Shown piece by piece: positions 1-6,686 of a stretch of 13,224 bases of DNA. A model generated the notes under the pieces. The model did not search any database and was not told the origin of the DNA. It saw only the letters and a program-made list of their open reading frames with translations. The position numbers and the translations under genes were made by a program. Origin of the DNA: Blautia sp900556555 (lineage in GTDB: Bacteria; Bacillota; Clostridia; Lachnospirales; Lachnospiraceae); assembly GCA_964250615.1 (NCBI GenBank), contig CAXUGM010000049.1. One strand, given 5' to 3'. Position 1 is the first letter of the stretch, and the number at the start of each line of letters is the position of its first letter.

Positions 1-17
1 AAAGCTGATTTTGTTTA

Positions 18-476
18 AGCCTATCGCCCATTCTTATCATAGAAGATCTTATTTACAGACTTTTCTTCATAGTCTCGCTTGTGACCATTATGGAAGAATA
101 AGCAATATGGATATACATAATATTTGTTATACTTTTTGCCAAAACACTTTCTATAAGTCACTCGCATTTTCCCATCTCCCTGCTTTAGCCTGCTTTTTCA
201 GGGCACGAATAGGCTCAAAGTTTCATTGTATGAATTCCCACCTATCTTTTTTCTTCCCTGATAGGCTGGATTTCTTATCTTCTGCATTCTGGCCTACTTT
301 TCCCCAGGCAAGGATAGGCTAGAATGCTGCTTTTCTATTTTCCAACCTATCTAGACCATTTTTTAGTAGGCCACCAGAAACTTTTTTTCATTTCCCACTT
401 ATCTGCCCTGTTTTTTTGTAGGTTATATTACTTGTTAGGGGAGTTTTAGCCTATCTTGACATCCTATGGAAGCCTT
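18..476. repeat. Degenerate ~52-bp periodic array of imperfect inverted repeats
   Basis: The gene-free left end contains a repeated unit of about 29 nt whose two ends are short inverted motifs, AGCCTATC-like on the left and GATAGGCT-like on the right. Clear units start at 187, 240, 291, 344, 396 and 448, so the steps are 53, 51, 53, 52 and 52. The stretches between them are 24, 23, 23, 23 and 23 nt. Exact motif copies include AGCCTATC at 18-25 and 448-455 and GATAGGCT at 260-267 and 313-320; the others carry one or two changes. Weaker units seem to start at 18, 71 and about 124. The intervening stretches also share a pyrimidine-rich end (TTCCC or TTCCA before the motif), so they are not independent spacers. 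The last unit (448) has lost most of its right-hand motif. I see no protein that fits. Function is unknown; the array may continue past the window edge. Confidence 0.7.
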
Positions 477-486
477 TATGACATAA

Positions 487-523
487 GAAAAAGAGCATGC
501 CCTAGCGTGTGACATGCTCTTTC
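487..523 (-). terminator. Intrinsic terminator of lysA
   Basis: Arms 490-499 (AAAGAGCATG) and 513-522 (CATGCTCTTT) form a perfect 10-bp stem around a 13-nt loop. Read on the minus strand the stem is followed by a T-rich run. It begins 5 nt after the lysA stop codon. Confidence 0.85.
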
Positions 524-527
524 TCTA

Positions 528-1799
528 TTACAGATTCAATTTCTCATAAAAATCAGTACCGTCAAAGGTAGCAAAATAATCCTTCGGTGTCTCTGCCCTT
601 CTGATCAGCTGGGTACTGCCATCTTCTTTTAAAAGGATTTCTGCTGATTTCAGTTTTCCATTATAGTTGTATCCCATGGAGAAACCATGTGCACCGGTAT
701 CATGAATCACCAGTAAATCTCCCTTTTCAATCTCAGGCAGCATGCGGTCCACTGCAAATTTATCATTATTTTCGCACAGGGAACCAGCCACATCATATTT
801 ATGATCACAAGGCTGATCTTCTTTTCCCATCACCGTGATATGATGATAGGCTCCATACATGGCAGGGCGCATCAGGTTGACTGCACATGCATCCACACCA
901 ATATATTCTTTATAAGTATGTTTCTCATGAATCGCCTTGGTCACCAGGCATCCGTAAGGACCCATCATGAATCTTCCAAGCTCTGTATAGATGGCAACAT
1001 CTCCCATGCCGGCAGGTACCAGGACTTCTTCATAAACCTTTCTGACACCCTCACCAATGGCTCTGATATCATTCGGCTCCTGGTCCGGAGTGTAAGGAAT
1101 TCCAACACCACCTGATAAGTTGATAAAGCTTACATGTGCCCCTGTTTCCTTCTCCAGTCTCACTGCCAGTTCAAATAGCTGTTTTGCCAGCATTGGATAA
1201 TATTGATTCGTAACTGTATTGCTTGCCAGAAATGCATGGATACCAAACTCTTCTGCACCTTTTTCCTTTAAAATGCGGAAAGCCTCAAAAATCTGCTCTT
1301 CTGTCATTCCATATTTCGCATCTCCCGGGTTATCCATAATGCCATTGCATACTTCGAAAACTCCGCCAGGATTGTAACGGCAGCTGATTCTCTTTGGAAT
1401 CGTTCCGATTGCATCCTCCAGAAACTCAATGTGTGTGAAATCATCCAGGTTTATGGTCGCTCCCAGCTTGTGTGCATACTGAAATTCTTCTTTTGGCGTA
1501 TCATTGGAAGAAAACATGATTTCTTCCCCGGTACATCCTATGGCCTCTGAAAGCATCAGCTCTGTGTAAGAAGAGCAGTCACACCCACAGCCATACTCTC
1601 TTAAAATATTGATCAAATATGGATTTGGTGTTGCCTTCACTGCAAAATATTCCTTAAATCCCTTATTCCAGGAAAACGCCTCCTGCATTGCCTTTGCATT
1701 TGCACGGATTCCTTTTTCGTCATATAAATGAAAAGGAGTGGGGTATTTTCTTACGATTTTTTCCAGTTGCTCTTTGGTAACAAATGTCTTTTTTTCCAT
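528..1799 (-). CDS. lysA: Diaminopimelate decarboxylase (PLP-dependent)
   Basis: This 423-residue protein is a fold-III PLP decarboxylase that should convert meso-diaminopimelate to L-lysine and CO2, the last step of lysine synthesis, in the cytosol. Visible family marks are the PLP lysine in FAVKAT (Lys55), the glycine-rich phosphate loop LSGGVGIPY (229-236), the ELGR segment (273-276), the CEN(N)D segment with the likely active-site Cys342, and the C-terminal GYNYN. Several motifs differ from textbook LysA: HAFLASN instead of HCHIGSQ, ELGR instead of EPGR, and GAHGFSMG instead of GAYG. These point to a divergent DAPDC subfamily, and another related decarboxylase activity is possible. The start at 1799 is chosen because AAAGGAG lies just upstream and a consensus promoter sits at 1845-1873; an in-frame ATG at 1937 would lie upstream of that promoter and inside the pyk terminator. 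The gene appears to be monocistronic. Confidence 0.88.
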   Translation of the reverse strand: MEKKTFVTKEQLEKIVRKYPTPFHLYDEKGIRANAKAMQEAFSWNKGFKEYFAVKATPNPYLINILREYGCGCDCSSYTELMLSEAIGCTGEEIMFSSNDTPKEEFQYAHKLGATINLDDFTHIEFLEDAIGTIPKRISCRYNPGGVFEVCNGIMDNPGDAKYGMTEEQIFEAFRILKEKGAEEFGIHAFLASNTVTNQYYPMLAKQLFELAVRLEKETGAHVSFINLSGGVGIPYTPDQEPNDIRAIGEGVRKVYEEVLVPAGMGDVAIYTELGRFMMGPYGCLVTKAIHEKHTYKEYIGVDACAVNLMRPAMYGAYHHITVMGKEDQPCDHKYDVAGSLCENNDKFAVDRMLPEIEKGDLLVIHDTGAHGFSMGYNYNGKLKSAEILLKEDGSTQLIRRAETPKDYFATFDGTDFYEKLNL

Positions 1800-1844
1800 A
1801 ATCTTCTCCTTTGCCAAATCCCTTTGTTTGCGATTTTTGTCCCT

Positions 1845-1873
1845 ATTATACGGAAATCTCTTTTGATTTTCAA
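1845..1873 (-). promoter_or_regulatory. Sigma-A promoter of lysA
   Basis: On the minus strand, TTGAAA (1868-1873) and TATAAT (1845-1850) are separated by exactly 17 bp. The predicted leader is only about 40 nt, too short for a lysine riboswitch. Confidence 0.85.
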
Positions 1874-1910
1874 GTAAATCCGAAATAATTTTGTCTCTTT
1901 TTCTGTACAA

Positions 1911-1947
1911 AGAAAAAGAAACCGCACATTTTGGCACGGTCTCTTTC
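1911..1947 (-). terminator. Intrinsic terminator of pyk
   Basis: Arms 1915-1924 and 1937-1946 pair over 10 bp with one G-T pair (AAAGAGACCG with CGGTTTCTTT on the minus strand). A T-rich tract follows on the minus strand. It begins about 15 nt after the pyk stop codon and separates pyk from the lysA promoter. Confidence 0.85.
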
Positions 1948-1962
1948 TATCTTTCTTACCGA

Positions 1963-3399
1963 TCAATATACTTCCATTACCTGCAGCATATTGGTTACTA
2001 CACCTTCTGTCTTTGTCATATTGGTAGCCGGGTCACCTGCTGTCACAACAATGGTCTGTCCCTTTTCCACAAGATGTTTTCTTTTTACGGTTTCTACTGC
2101 ATTGATGATAATGTTTTCTGTGGTATCTTTCTGATATCCCTTCAGAGGAGTGACACCCCAGTAAAGCTGCATTTTATGTCTTACAGATTCATTTGGGGAA
2201 ACCGCATAAATCGGCATAACAGGGCGGAAACTGGAAATCAGGCGGGCTGTTTTTCCTCCCATGGTAGGAGTAAGGATACAGGACGCACCCAGGTTTCTTG
2301 CGGTACGAACAGATGCGATTCCGATGGCACAGGAAACTTTTTTCTCTTTTGACATCTGTCTGTGCTGGATATATTTGTCATAATCCATGTACTGCTCTGT
2401 GTTTTCTGCAATCTCTCCCATCATTTTCAATGCTTCTACCGGATATTTTCCTGCTGCTGTCTCACCGGAAAGCATGATTGCATCTGTACCGTCATAAATG
2501 GCATTGGCAACGTCTGTAACTTCTGCTCTGGTAGGACGTGGATTTCTCATCATGGAATCCAGCATCTGTGTAGCAGTGATAACCGGTGTGTAATTCTCAT
2601 TACATTTGTTAATGATCATTTTCTGAATATGAGGAACTTCCTGTGCAGGGATTTCCACACCCAGGTCTCCTCTGGCAACCATGATTCCATCTGCTTCTGC
2701 GATAATTTCATCCAGGTTCTCCATACCCTCAGCATTTTCAATTTTCGCAATAATCTCAATAGATTCTGCATGATGCTCCGCAAGAATCTGACGGATTTCC
2801 CGGATTGCATCTGCACTGCGAACAAAGGAGGCTGCAATAAAATCAATATTCTGCTGAATACCGAAGATGATATCTTCTTTATCTTTTTCTGTGATAGCCG
2901 GAAGTTTTACTTTTACATTGGGAACATTAACGCCCTTTCTCTCTCCCAACTCTCCACCATTTACAATCCGGCAGACAATGTCTGTGCCGTTTACTGCTTT
3001 TACCTGAAGTGCAATCAATCCGTCATCAATCAGGATATAATTCCCTTCCTGTACGTCTTTTGCCAGTCCTTCATAAGTAATGGAACATCCTTTTTCATTT
3101 CCTATGATCTCCTCTGTATGAAGAATAAATTCTTCTCCCTCTTTTAAGGTGACTTTTTTATGGTCTTCTAACAAACCTGTACGGATTTCCGGACCTTTGG
3201 TATCTAATAAAATAGCCACCGGTTTACCCAGTTCTTTTCTTACACTTTTCAGAATTTCCATACGGTTCTTCTGTTCTTCGTGGTCTCCATGAGAAAAGTT
3301 AAAACGGGCCACATTCATCCCGTTCTCCACCAGCGCCTTCATTGTCTCTCTGTTATCTGTGTTTGGTCCCATGGTGCACACAATTTTTGTTCTGCGCAT
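1963..3399 (-). CDS. pyk: Pyruvate kinase
   Basis: This 478-residue protein catalyses the last step of glycolysis, phosphoenolpyruvate plus ADP to pyruvate plus ATP. It shows the family motifs in order: KIVCTMGP at the N-terminus, FNFSHG (33-38), DTKGPEIRTG (66-75), IAKIEN with the catalytic Lys219, the signature MVARGDLGVEIP (240-251), and ATQMLDSM followed by PTRAEVTDVANA (275-300). The C-terminal regulatory domain is present (about 355-478). The extra PEP-utiliser domain found on the longer Bacillus-type enzymes is absent. GGAGG lies 9 nt before the ATG at 3399. No strong promoter is visible in the 79-bp gap upstream. A weak candidate is TAATAT (3423-3428), whose -35 would fall in the loop of the upstream hairpin, so partial read-through from the rhomboid/corA unit is possible. 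Confidence 0.97.
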   Translation of the reverse strand: MRRTKIVCTMGPNTDNRETMKALVENGMNVARFNFSHGDHEEQKNRMEILKSVRKELGKPVAILLDTKGPEIRTGLLEDHKKVTLKEGEEFILHTEEIIGNEKGCSITYEGLAKDVQEGNYILIDDGLIALQVKAVNGTDIVCRIVNGGELGERKGVNVPNVKVKLPAITEKDKEDIIFGIQQNIDFIAASFVRSADAIREIRQILAEHHAESIEIIAKIENAEGMENLDEIIAEADGIMVARGDLGVEIPAQEVPHIQKMIINKCNENYTPVITATQMLDSMMRNPRPTRAEVTDVANAIYDGTDAIMLSGETAAGKYPVEALKMMGEIAENTEQYMDYDKYIQHRQMSKEKKVSCAIGIASVRTARNLGASCILTPTMGGKTARLISSFRPVMPIYAVSPNESVRHKMQLYWGVTPLKGYQKDTTENIIINAVETVKRKHLVEKGQTIVVTAGDPATNMTKTEGVVTNMLQVMEVY

Positions 3400-3435
3400 T
3401 AATATTTTTCCTCCATATATCTATATTACTTATAT

Positions 3436-3459
3436 ATACCCCGGCAAAAACCGGGGTAT
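3436..3459 (-). terminator. GC-rich hairpin between the rhomboid-like gene and pyk
   Basis: A perfect 9-bp stem, ATACCCCGG (3436-3444) with CCGGGGTAT (3451-3459), closes a 6-nt loop. It lies 19 nt past the stop of the rhomboid-like gene and 36 nt before pyk. The following minus-strand sequence (ATATAAGTAATAT) is AT-rich but has no clean T run, so termination may be partial. Confidence 0.6.
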
Positions 3460-3478
3460 TTATTTGCTTTATCTAAAA

Positions 3479-4324
3479 TTATTTAATATGTTGATGGGTA
3501 AACAGGTGATCCTGGCAGTACTCATAATTTCCGTTGCACTTGGAGCAGAAACGGAATTCCAGGTTATCCCCATCGTTTTCTGTTCTTCCACAAACAGCAC
3601 ATTTGTGTTTGGTAACGCCATTTGCCATTTTAGGATGAACTGCTTTCTTAAACTGCTGTTTCCTGTGAATTTCCTGTGGTGAAATTCTCCGGTAATTTCT
3701 GGTAACCAGGAAATAAATAATAAAGTTCAAAAGTGAAGCAATAATCACTGTCCGGATGCCCCAGTCTCCTTTTATCATATCATAGAGCAGATACGCAACA
3801 TCCAGGTACGCAAGATATTTCATTTTCATTGGTATGAACATCATGAAAAGGACCTGCATATCCGGATAATTCATGGCAAAAGCCAGGAAAATAGACAGAT
3901 TAATATAATATGTGGAGAATGCCGGCATATAATACACAGAAACATCTCCCATAACAAAATATAATAAAAAGGCTCCTATAACAGTACACAAAATTCCGCC
4001 CAGTACATAAACATTATAGCGGAAGGCTCCCCAGGTTCTCTCCAAGGTTGTTCCAATGGAATAATAAAACATCAGCATAATCAATACAAAGATAATATTG
4101 CTGCTGCCAGGCGGAATCAAAAGCCAGGACACCAGACGCCAAATCTGTCCGCCATGTATAATATGAGCCGGGCTCAAATACAGCCAGGATATCAGCGGAA
4201 TTTCAAACAATGCCTGAAGATATTCCAATGCAAATCCAATAATATAGCAGATAATCATATACTTTGTAAGATTATGAATGGCGTACCGCCCGAGCTTTCG
4301 TTCCATCTTATTTAAAAAATTCAT
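3479..4324 (-). CDS. Rhomboid-like membrane protein with C-terminal zinc-ribbon-like tail, probably not a protease
   Basis: This 281-residue protein has about six hydrophobic segments (roughly 22-38, 64-90, 104-124, 138-150, 156-183 and 188-207). The stretch HGGQIWRLVSW (57-67) and ERTWG (95-99) resemble the first-loop WRL region of rhomboid and derlin proteins. The catalytic GxSG serine motif is not found in the expected membrane segment (138-165), and no His is placed as a partner, so I infer a pseudo-rhomboid. After the membrane part comes a basic linker and then Cys242-x2-Cys245, Cys260-x2-Cys263, Cys270 and a His-rich end (His273, 277, 279), suggesting metal binding on the cytosolic side. 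GAGGAG precedes the ATG. It starts 20 nt after corA ends and is probably co-transcribed with it. The natural partner or substrate is unknown; the family call is good and the lack of catalysis is moderately sure. Confidence 0.75.
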   Translation of the reverse strand: MNFLNKMERKLGRYAIHNLTKYMIICYIIGFALEYLQALFEIPLISWLYLSPAHIIHGGQIWRLVSWLLIPPGSSNIIFVLIMLMFYYSIGTTLERTWGAFRYNVYVLGGILCTVIGAFLLYFVMGDVSVYYMPAFSTYYINLSIFLAFAMNYPDMQVLFMMFIPMKMKYLAYLDVAYLLYDMIKGDWGIRTVIIASLLNFIIYFLVTRNYRRISPQEIHRKQQFKKAVHPKMANGVTKHKCAVCGRTENDGDNLEFRFCSKCNGNYEYCQDHLFTHQHIK

Positions 4325-4344
4325 ATAGTCTCCTCGATTCTATT

Positions 4345-5286
4345 TTAAAATAAATTCTTCTTGGAGAAGATAAACGCTACTATCAAACTTAACAGAAGTG
4401 ACAGCACAATCACTATGGCAAACCCTTCCGGATGTCCCGCAAAAGGCATTCCCTTTGCATTCAGGTTCATTCCGTAAGCACTGAAGATCATCGTTGGTAT
4501 GGACATAACAATCGTCACGGTTGCCAAAAACTTCATGACAATATTCAGGTTATTTGAAACAATAGATGCAAATGCCTCCGTCATGCCACTCAAAATACCG
4601 CTATAGATATTTGCCATCTCAATGGCCTGTTTATTCTCTATGATAACATCTTCCAGCAAATCTGTATCATCCGGATACTGTTTGATTCTCTCAACCTTCA
4701 GGAGTTTCTCCAGCACTATTTCATTGGAACGCAAGGATGTTGTAAAATAAACCAGAGATTTCTCCAACTCCAGAAGTTCAATCAATTCCTGATTTTTGGT
4801 AGACTCCTGAAGTTTTTCTTCTACTTCCTCACTTTTCTTATCAATGATACGCAGATAGTGCAGAAACATACTTGCATTCTTATATAGGATCTGCAGGATA
4901 AATCTGGTTTTCATATAGGTATAAAAGTTCCGCACCCTGCCATCCATAAACCGGCTCAATACAGAGGTATCTTCCAGACAGACCGTAATGATAATCTCAT
5001 CTGTAACAATAATAGACAGAGGAATGGTTCCATACCAGTCTTTTTCTCCCCGTTCCTCCAGAATCGGTGTATCTACGATAATCAGGGTATATTCGTCTTC
5101 TACCTCGATACGTGAACGTTCTTCCTCATCCAGAGGTGCTCTCAAGTCATCAACTTCAATATGGTAACGCCTGGCAATCTCAAAGATTTCTGTTGCTGTC
5201 GGATCTGTCAGTGCCAGCCAGCAGCCTTCGCTTGCTTCGTCCACCTGATGAATTTTTCCATCCACTGTCTTGAATATTCTAATCAT
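4345..5286 (-). CDS. corA: CorA-family magnesium/divalent cation channel
   Basis: This 313-residue inner-membrane protein should form a pentameric Mg2+ (or Co2+/Ni2+) uptake channel. It has the family layout: a large acidic cytosolic N-terminal domain (1 to about 150), a long charged helix (about 150-245), then two C-terminal membrane helices (about 250-270 and 288-307). The defining selectivity motif YGMN is at 271-274, right after the first helix. The protein ends in a short basic tail (SKKNLF). AGGGAG precedes the ATG at 5286. The lactonase-like gene lies 156 nt upstream with no intrinsic terminator visible between them, and the rhomboid-like gene follows 20 nt downstream, so the three may form one operon. 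The leader contains a possible short reading frame and weak stems. Confidence 0.95.
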   Translation of the reverse strand: MIRIFKTVDGKIHQVDEASEGCWLALTDPTATEIFEIARRYHIEVDDLRAPLDEEERSRIEVEDEYTLIIVDTPILEERGEKDWYGTIPLSIIVTDEIIITVCLEDTSVLSRFMDGRVRNFYTYMKTRFILQILYKNASMFLHYLRIIDKKSEEVEEKLQESTKNQELIELLELEKSLVYFTTSLRSNEIVLEKLLKVERIKQYPDDTDLLEDVIIENKQAIEMANIYSGILSGMTEAFASIVSNNLNIVMKFLATVTIVMSIPTMIFSAYGMNLNAKGMPFAGHPEGFAIVIVLSLLLSLIVAFIFSKKNLF

Positions 5287-5351
5287 GGTTTCTCCCTTCG
5301 TTTCCTGCTGCCTGCAGAAAACCGGGAAAACCGGGTCTGGCCACAGGAATT

Positions 5352-5408
5352 TTATTCTATTTTATTTCTATTCTGATTCGTTTTCCCAGGACAAGGCCCG
5401 CTTTCCAT
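5352..5408 (-). other. Possible 18-codon leader ORF upstream of corA
   Basis: In the 156-nt gap between the lactonase-like gene and corA, an ATG at 5408 preceded by AAAGGAAG opens an 18-codon frame ending in TAA at 5352-5354. The peptide starts MESGPCPGK and contains two prolines near its start. The same leader has complementary segments at 5380-5387 and 5324-5331 (8 bp, extendable by one G-T and one G-C pair). This may be chance; nothing but the start context supports translation. Confidence 0.2.
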
Positions 5409-5442
5409 AATTTGCACTTCCTTTTTACTCAAAAAATTTCCT

Positions 5443-6498
5443 TTAGGATTCACATTTAGAGAAAATAATACTGTTTGGAGTTTCCACCTTCATTGGTTTT
5501 CCCTTCATAACCAGTAATTTTTTCTCATAATCAATGGTAAATGTAGTAATGGAGTTTGACTCATGATTTACCACAGCCAGATGTTTTCCATCCGGGAATA
5601 CATCCAGATCCTTTGGATAACTGCCGCTGATAGGCAGGATAAACTGTTTTTCCAGAAGTCCTGTCTCTTCATCACGTTTATACATGGCTACTGTATCTTC
5701 CCCCGCTGTGGAACAGAACACATAGCTTCCATCTGGGGACAGACACATACCGGAAGTAGCGTCATGTTCCCTGTCATGCTGGGAAGCCAGGGTAGTCTCT
5801 GTCTGCAGCAGTTCGAATACCGGGTTCTTACCACTTCCGTCATAACGGAAGACCTGAATGGTATTATTTAACTCAAAATTCAAATATGCATATTTGCCAT
5901 CCGGGCTGAATTTGATCAGTCTCGGACCTGACTCTCTCTGGCATCTTAAAATATCCACCAGTTCCAGACGGTTCGTTCTGGCATTTACCCGGTAAATCTT
6001 CATCTGGTCAATTCCATTATCTACCGCACAGAGATATTTATTATCCGGTGTCGGCCGTACACAACTTACATGAGGCCTGAAGTTTCTTTCAGCTACGCTT
6101 CCAAGGCCTCTGTGGAACACACCATCTACCACACTTCCAAGACGGCCGTCATGATGTGTGTGCACAACGGTTACTTTGCCATCATGATAACCTGCTACAT
6201 AGAGATATTTCCCTTCTTCATCCGTAGATAAATGGCATCCTCTCATGCCATCAATATCCACTTTATTAATAAAAGTCAGATCGCCATCCGGAGCAATGGC
6301 AAATACTGCAACGCCCTCATCTGCTATGGAATACAGATATTTTCCGTTTACAGAACGGGCCAGATGCGAAGAATTATTTACAGGAACTACTTTACGCTCT
6401 GTCAGGGTTCCCTCTTCCACATTTACATCGTACAAGTGGATTCCAATACTGCTTCCATGGGTATATGTTCCGACATATGCAACATATTTTTCTTTCAT
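5443..6498 (-). CDS. Seven-bladed beta-propeller lactonase-family protein (6-phosphogluconolactonase-like)
   Basis: This 351-residue protein begins with YVAYVGTYT, a typical start of the lactonase family (Pgl/YbhE type), and repeats propeller-blade signatures such as SVNGKYLY, DEEGKYLYVAGY, TPDNKYLCAVDN, SPDGKYAYLNFELNNTI, SPDGSYVFCS and FPDGKHLAVVNHESNSI. Members hydrolyse 6-phosphogluconolactone in the pentose phosphate pathway, or act on other lactones. Here the usual GPRH is GPRL and the usual SPDGRFLYASNRG block is SPDGSYVFCSTAG, so it is a divergent member and its substrate is uncertain. There is no signal peptide, so it is cytosolic. AGGAGG lies 11 nt before the ATG. It is transcribed away from the pot operon from its own promoter (6543-6571) and may read through into corA. 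Confidence 0.85.
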   Translation of the reverse strand: MKEKYVAYVGTYTHGSSIGIHLYDVNVEEGTLTERKVVPVNNSSHLARSVNGKYLYSIADEGVAVFAIAPDGDLTFINKVDIDGMRGCHLSTDEEGKYLYVAGYHDGKVTVVHTHHDGRLGSVVDGVFHRGLGSVAERNFRPHVSCVRPTPDNKYLCAVDNGIDQMKIYRVNARTNRLELVDILRCQRESGPRLIKFSPDGKYAYLNFELNNTIQVFRYDGSGKNPVFELLQTETTLASQHDREHDATSGMCLSPDGSYVFCSTAGEDTVAMYKRDEETGLLEKQFILPISGSYPKDLDVFPDGKHLAVVNHESNSITTFTIDYEKKLLVMKGKPMKVETPNSIIFSKCES

Positions 6499-6542
6499 TT
6501 ATGCAATATCCTCCTGTTTTATTTTTTCCAATACCTAGGGAC

Positions 6543-6571
6543 ATTCTACCACAAACTTTTTTTTAATACAA
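6543..6571 (-). promoter_or_regulatory. Promoter of the lactonase-like gene
   Basis: On the minus strand, TTGTAT (6566-6571), a 17-bp spacer and TAGAAT (6543-6548) form a reasonable sigma-A promoter with an extended -10 (TGG just before the -10). The predicted leader is about 35-40 nt. Confidence 0.65.
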
Positions 6572-6591
6572 TGTACTTTCTGCTCTTTTCC

Positions 6592-6620
6592 TATAATATT
6601 ATAAATTAAATGATAATTTA
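6592..6620. promoter_or_regulatory. Two adjacent AT palindromes between divergent promoters; possible operator
   Basis: TATAATATTATA (6592-6603) is a perfect 12-bp palindrome. It overlaps the start of TAAATTA-N5-TAATTTA (6602-6620), a perfect 7-bp inverted repeat. Both lie between the -35 boxes of the two divergent promoters (6566-6571 and 6633-6638). They could be a shared operator or an UP-element-like tract. In sequence this AT-rich they could also be chance. Confidence 0.35.
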
Positions 6621-6632
6621 AAGTCTTGGATA

Positions 6633-6660
6633 TTGACATGGGTTTCTCCTTTAGTATAAT
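6633..6660 (+). promoter_or_regulatory. Sigma-A promoter of the pot operon
   Basis: TTGACA (6633-6638) and TATAAT (6655-6660) are both perfect consensus boxes, spaced 16 bp. The predicted leader is about 20 nt and holds only the ribosome binding site GAAAGGAG (6673-6680), so no riboswitch fits. Confidence 0.9.
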
Positions 6661-6686
6661 GGATTTATTATGGAAAGGAGAAGCAA

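Noticed and set aside
11..322. 103-codon open frame on the plus strand at the left edge
   Set aside because: It runs through the non-coding repeat array, has no ribosome binding site or recognisable domain, and the 52-53 bp period is not a multiple of three.
187..476. CRISPR array, suggested by regular repeats of about 29 nt and spacers of about 23 nt
   Set aside because: Repeats differ too much from one another, the spacers are short and resemble each other at their ends, and no cas gene or leader is visible.
456..484. TTGACA at 456-461 as a plus-strand promoter
   Set aside because: No acceptable -10 box follows at 16-18 bp, and only the lysA terminator and antisense lysA lie downstream.
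1800..1937. 46-codon N-terminal extension of lysA
   Set aside because: The consensus lysA promoter (1845-1873) and the pyk terminator lie inside it, and a good ribosome binding site precedes the ATG at 1799.
2362..3147. 261-codon plus-strand frame opposite pyk
   Set aside because: It is antisense to an unambiguous pyruvate kinase, is Cys/Phe-rich with no domain pattern, and has no start signals.
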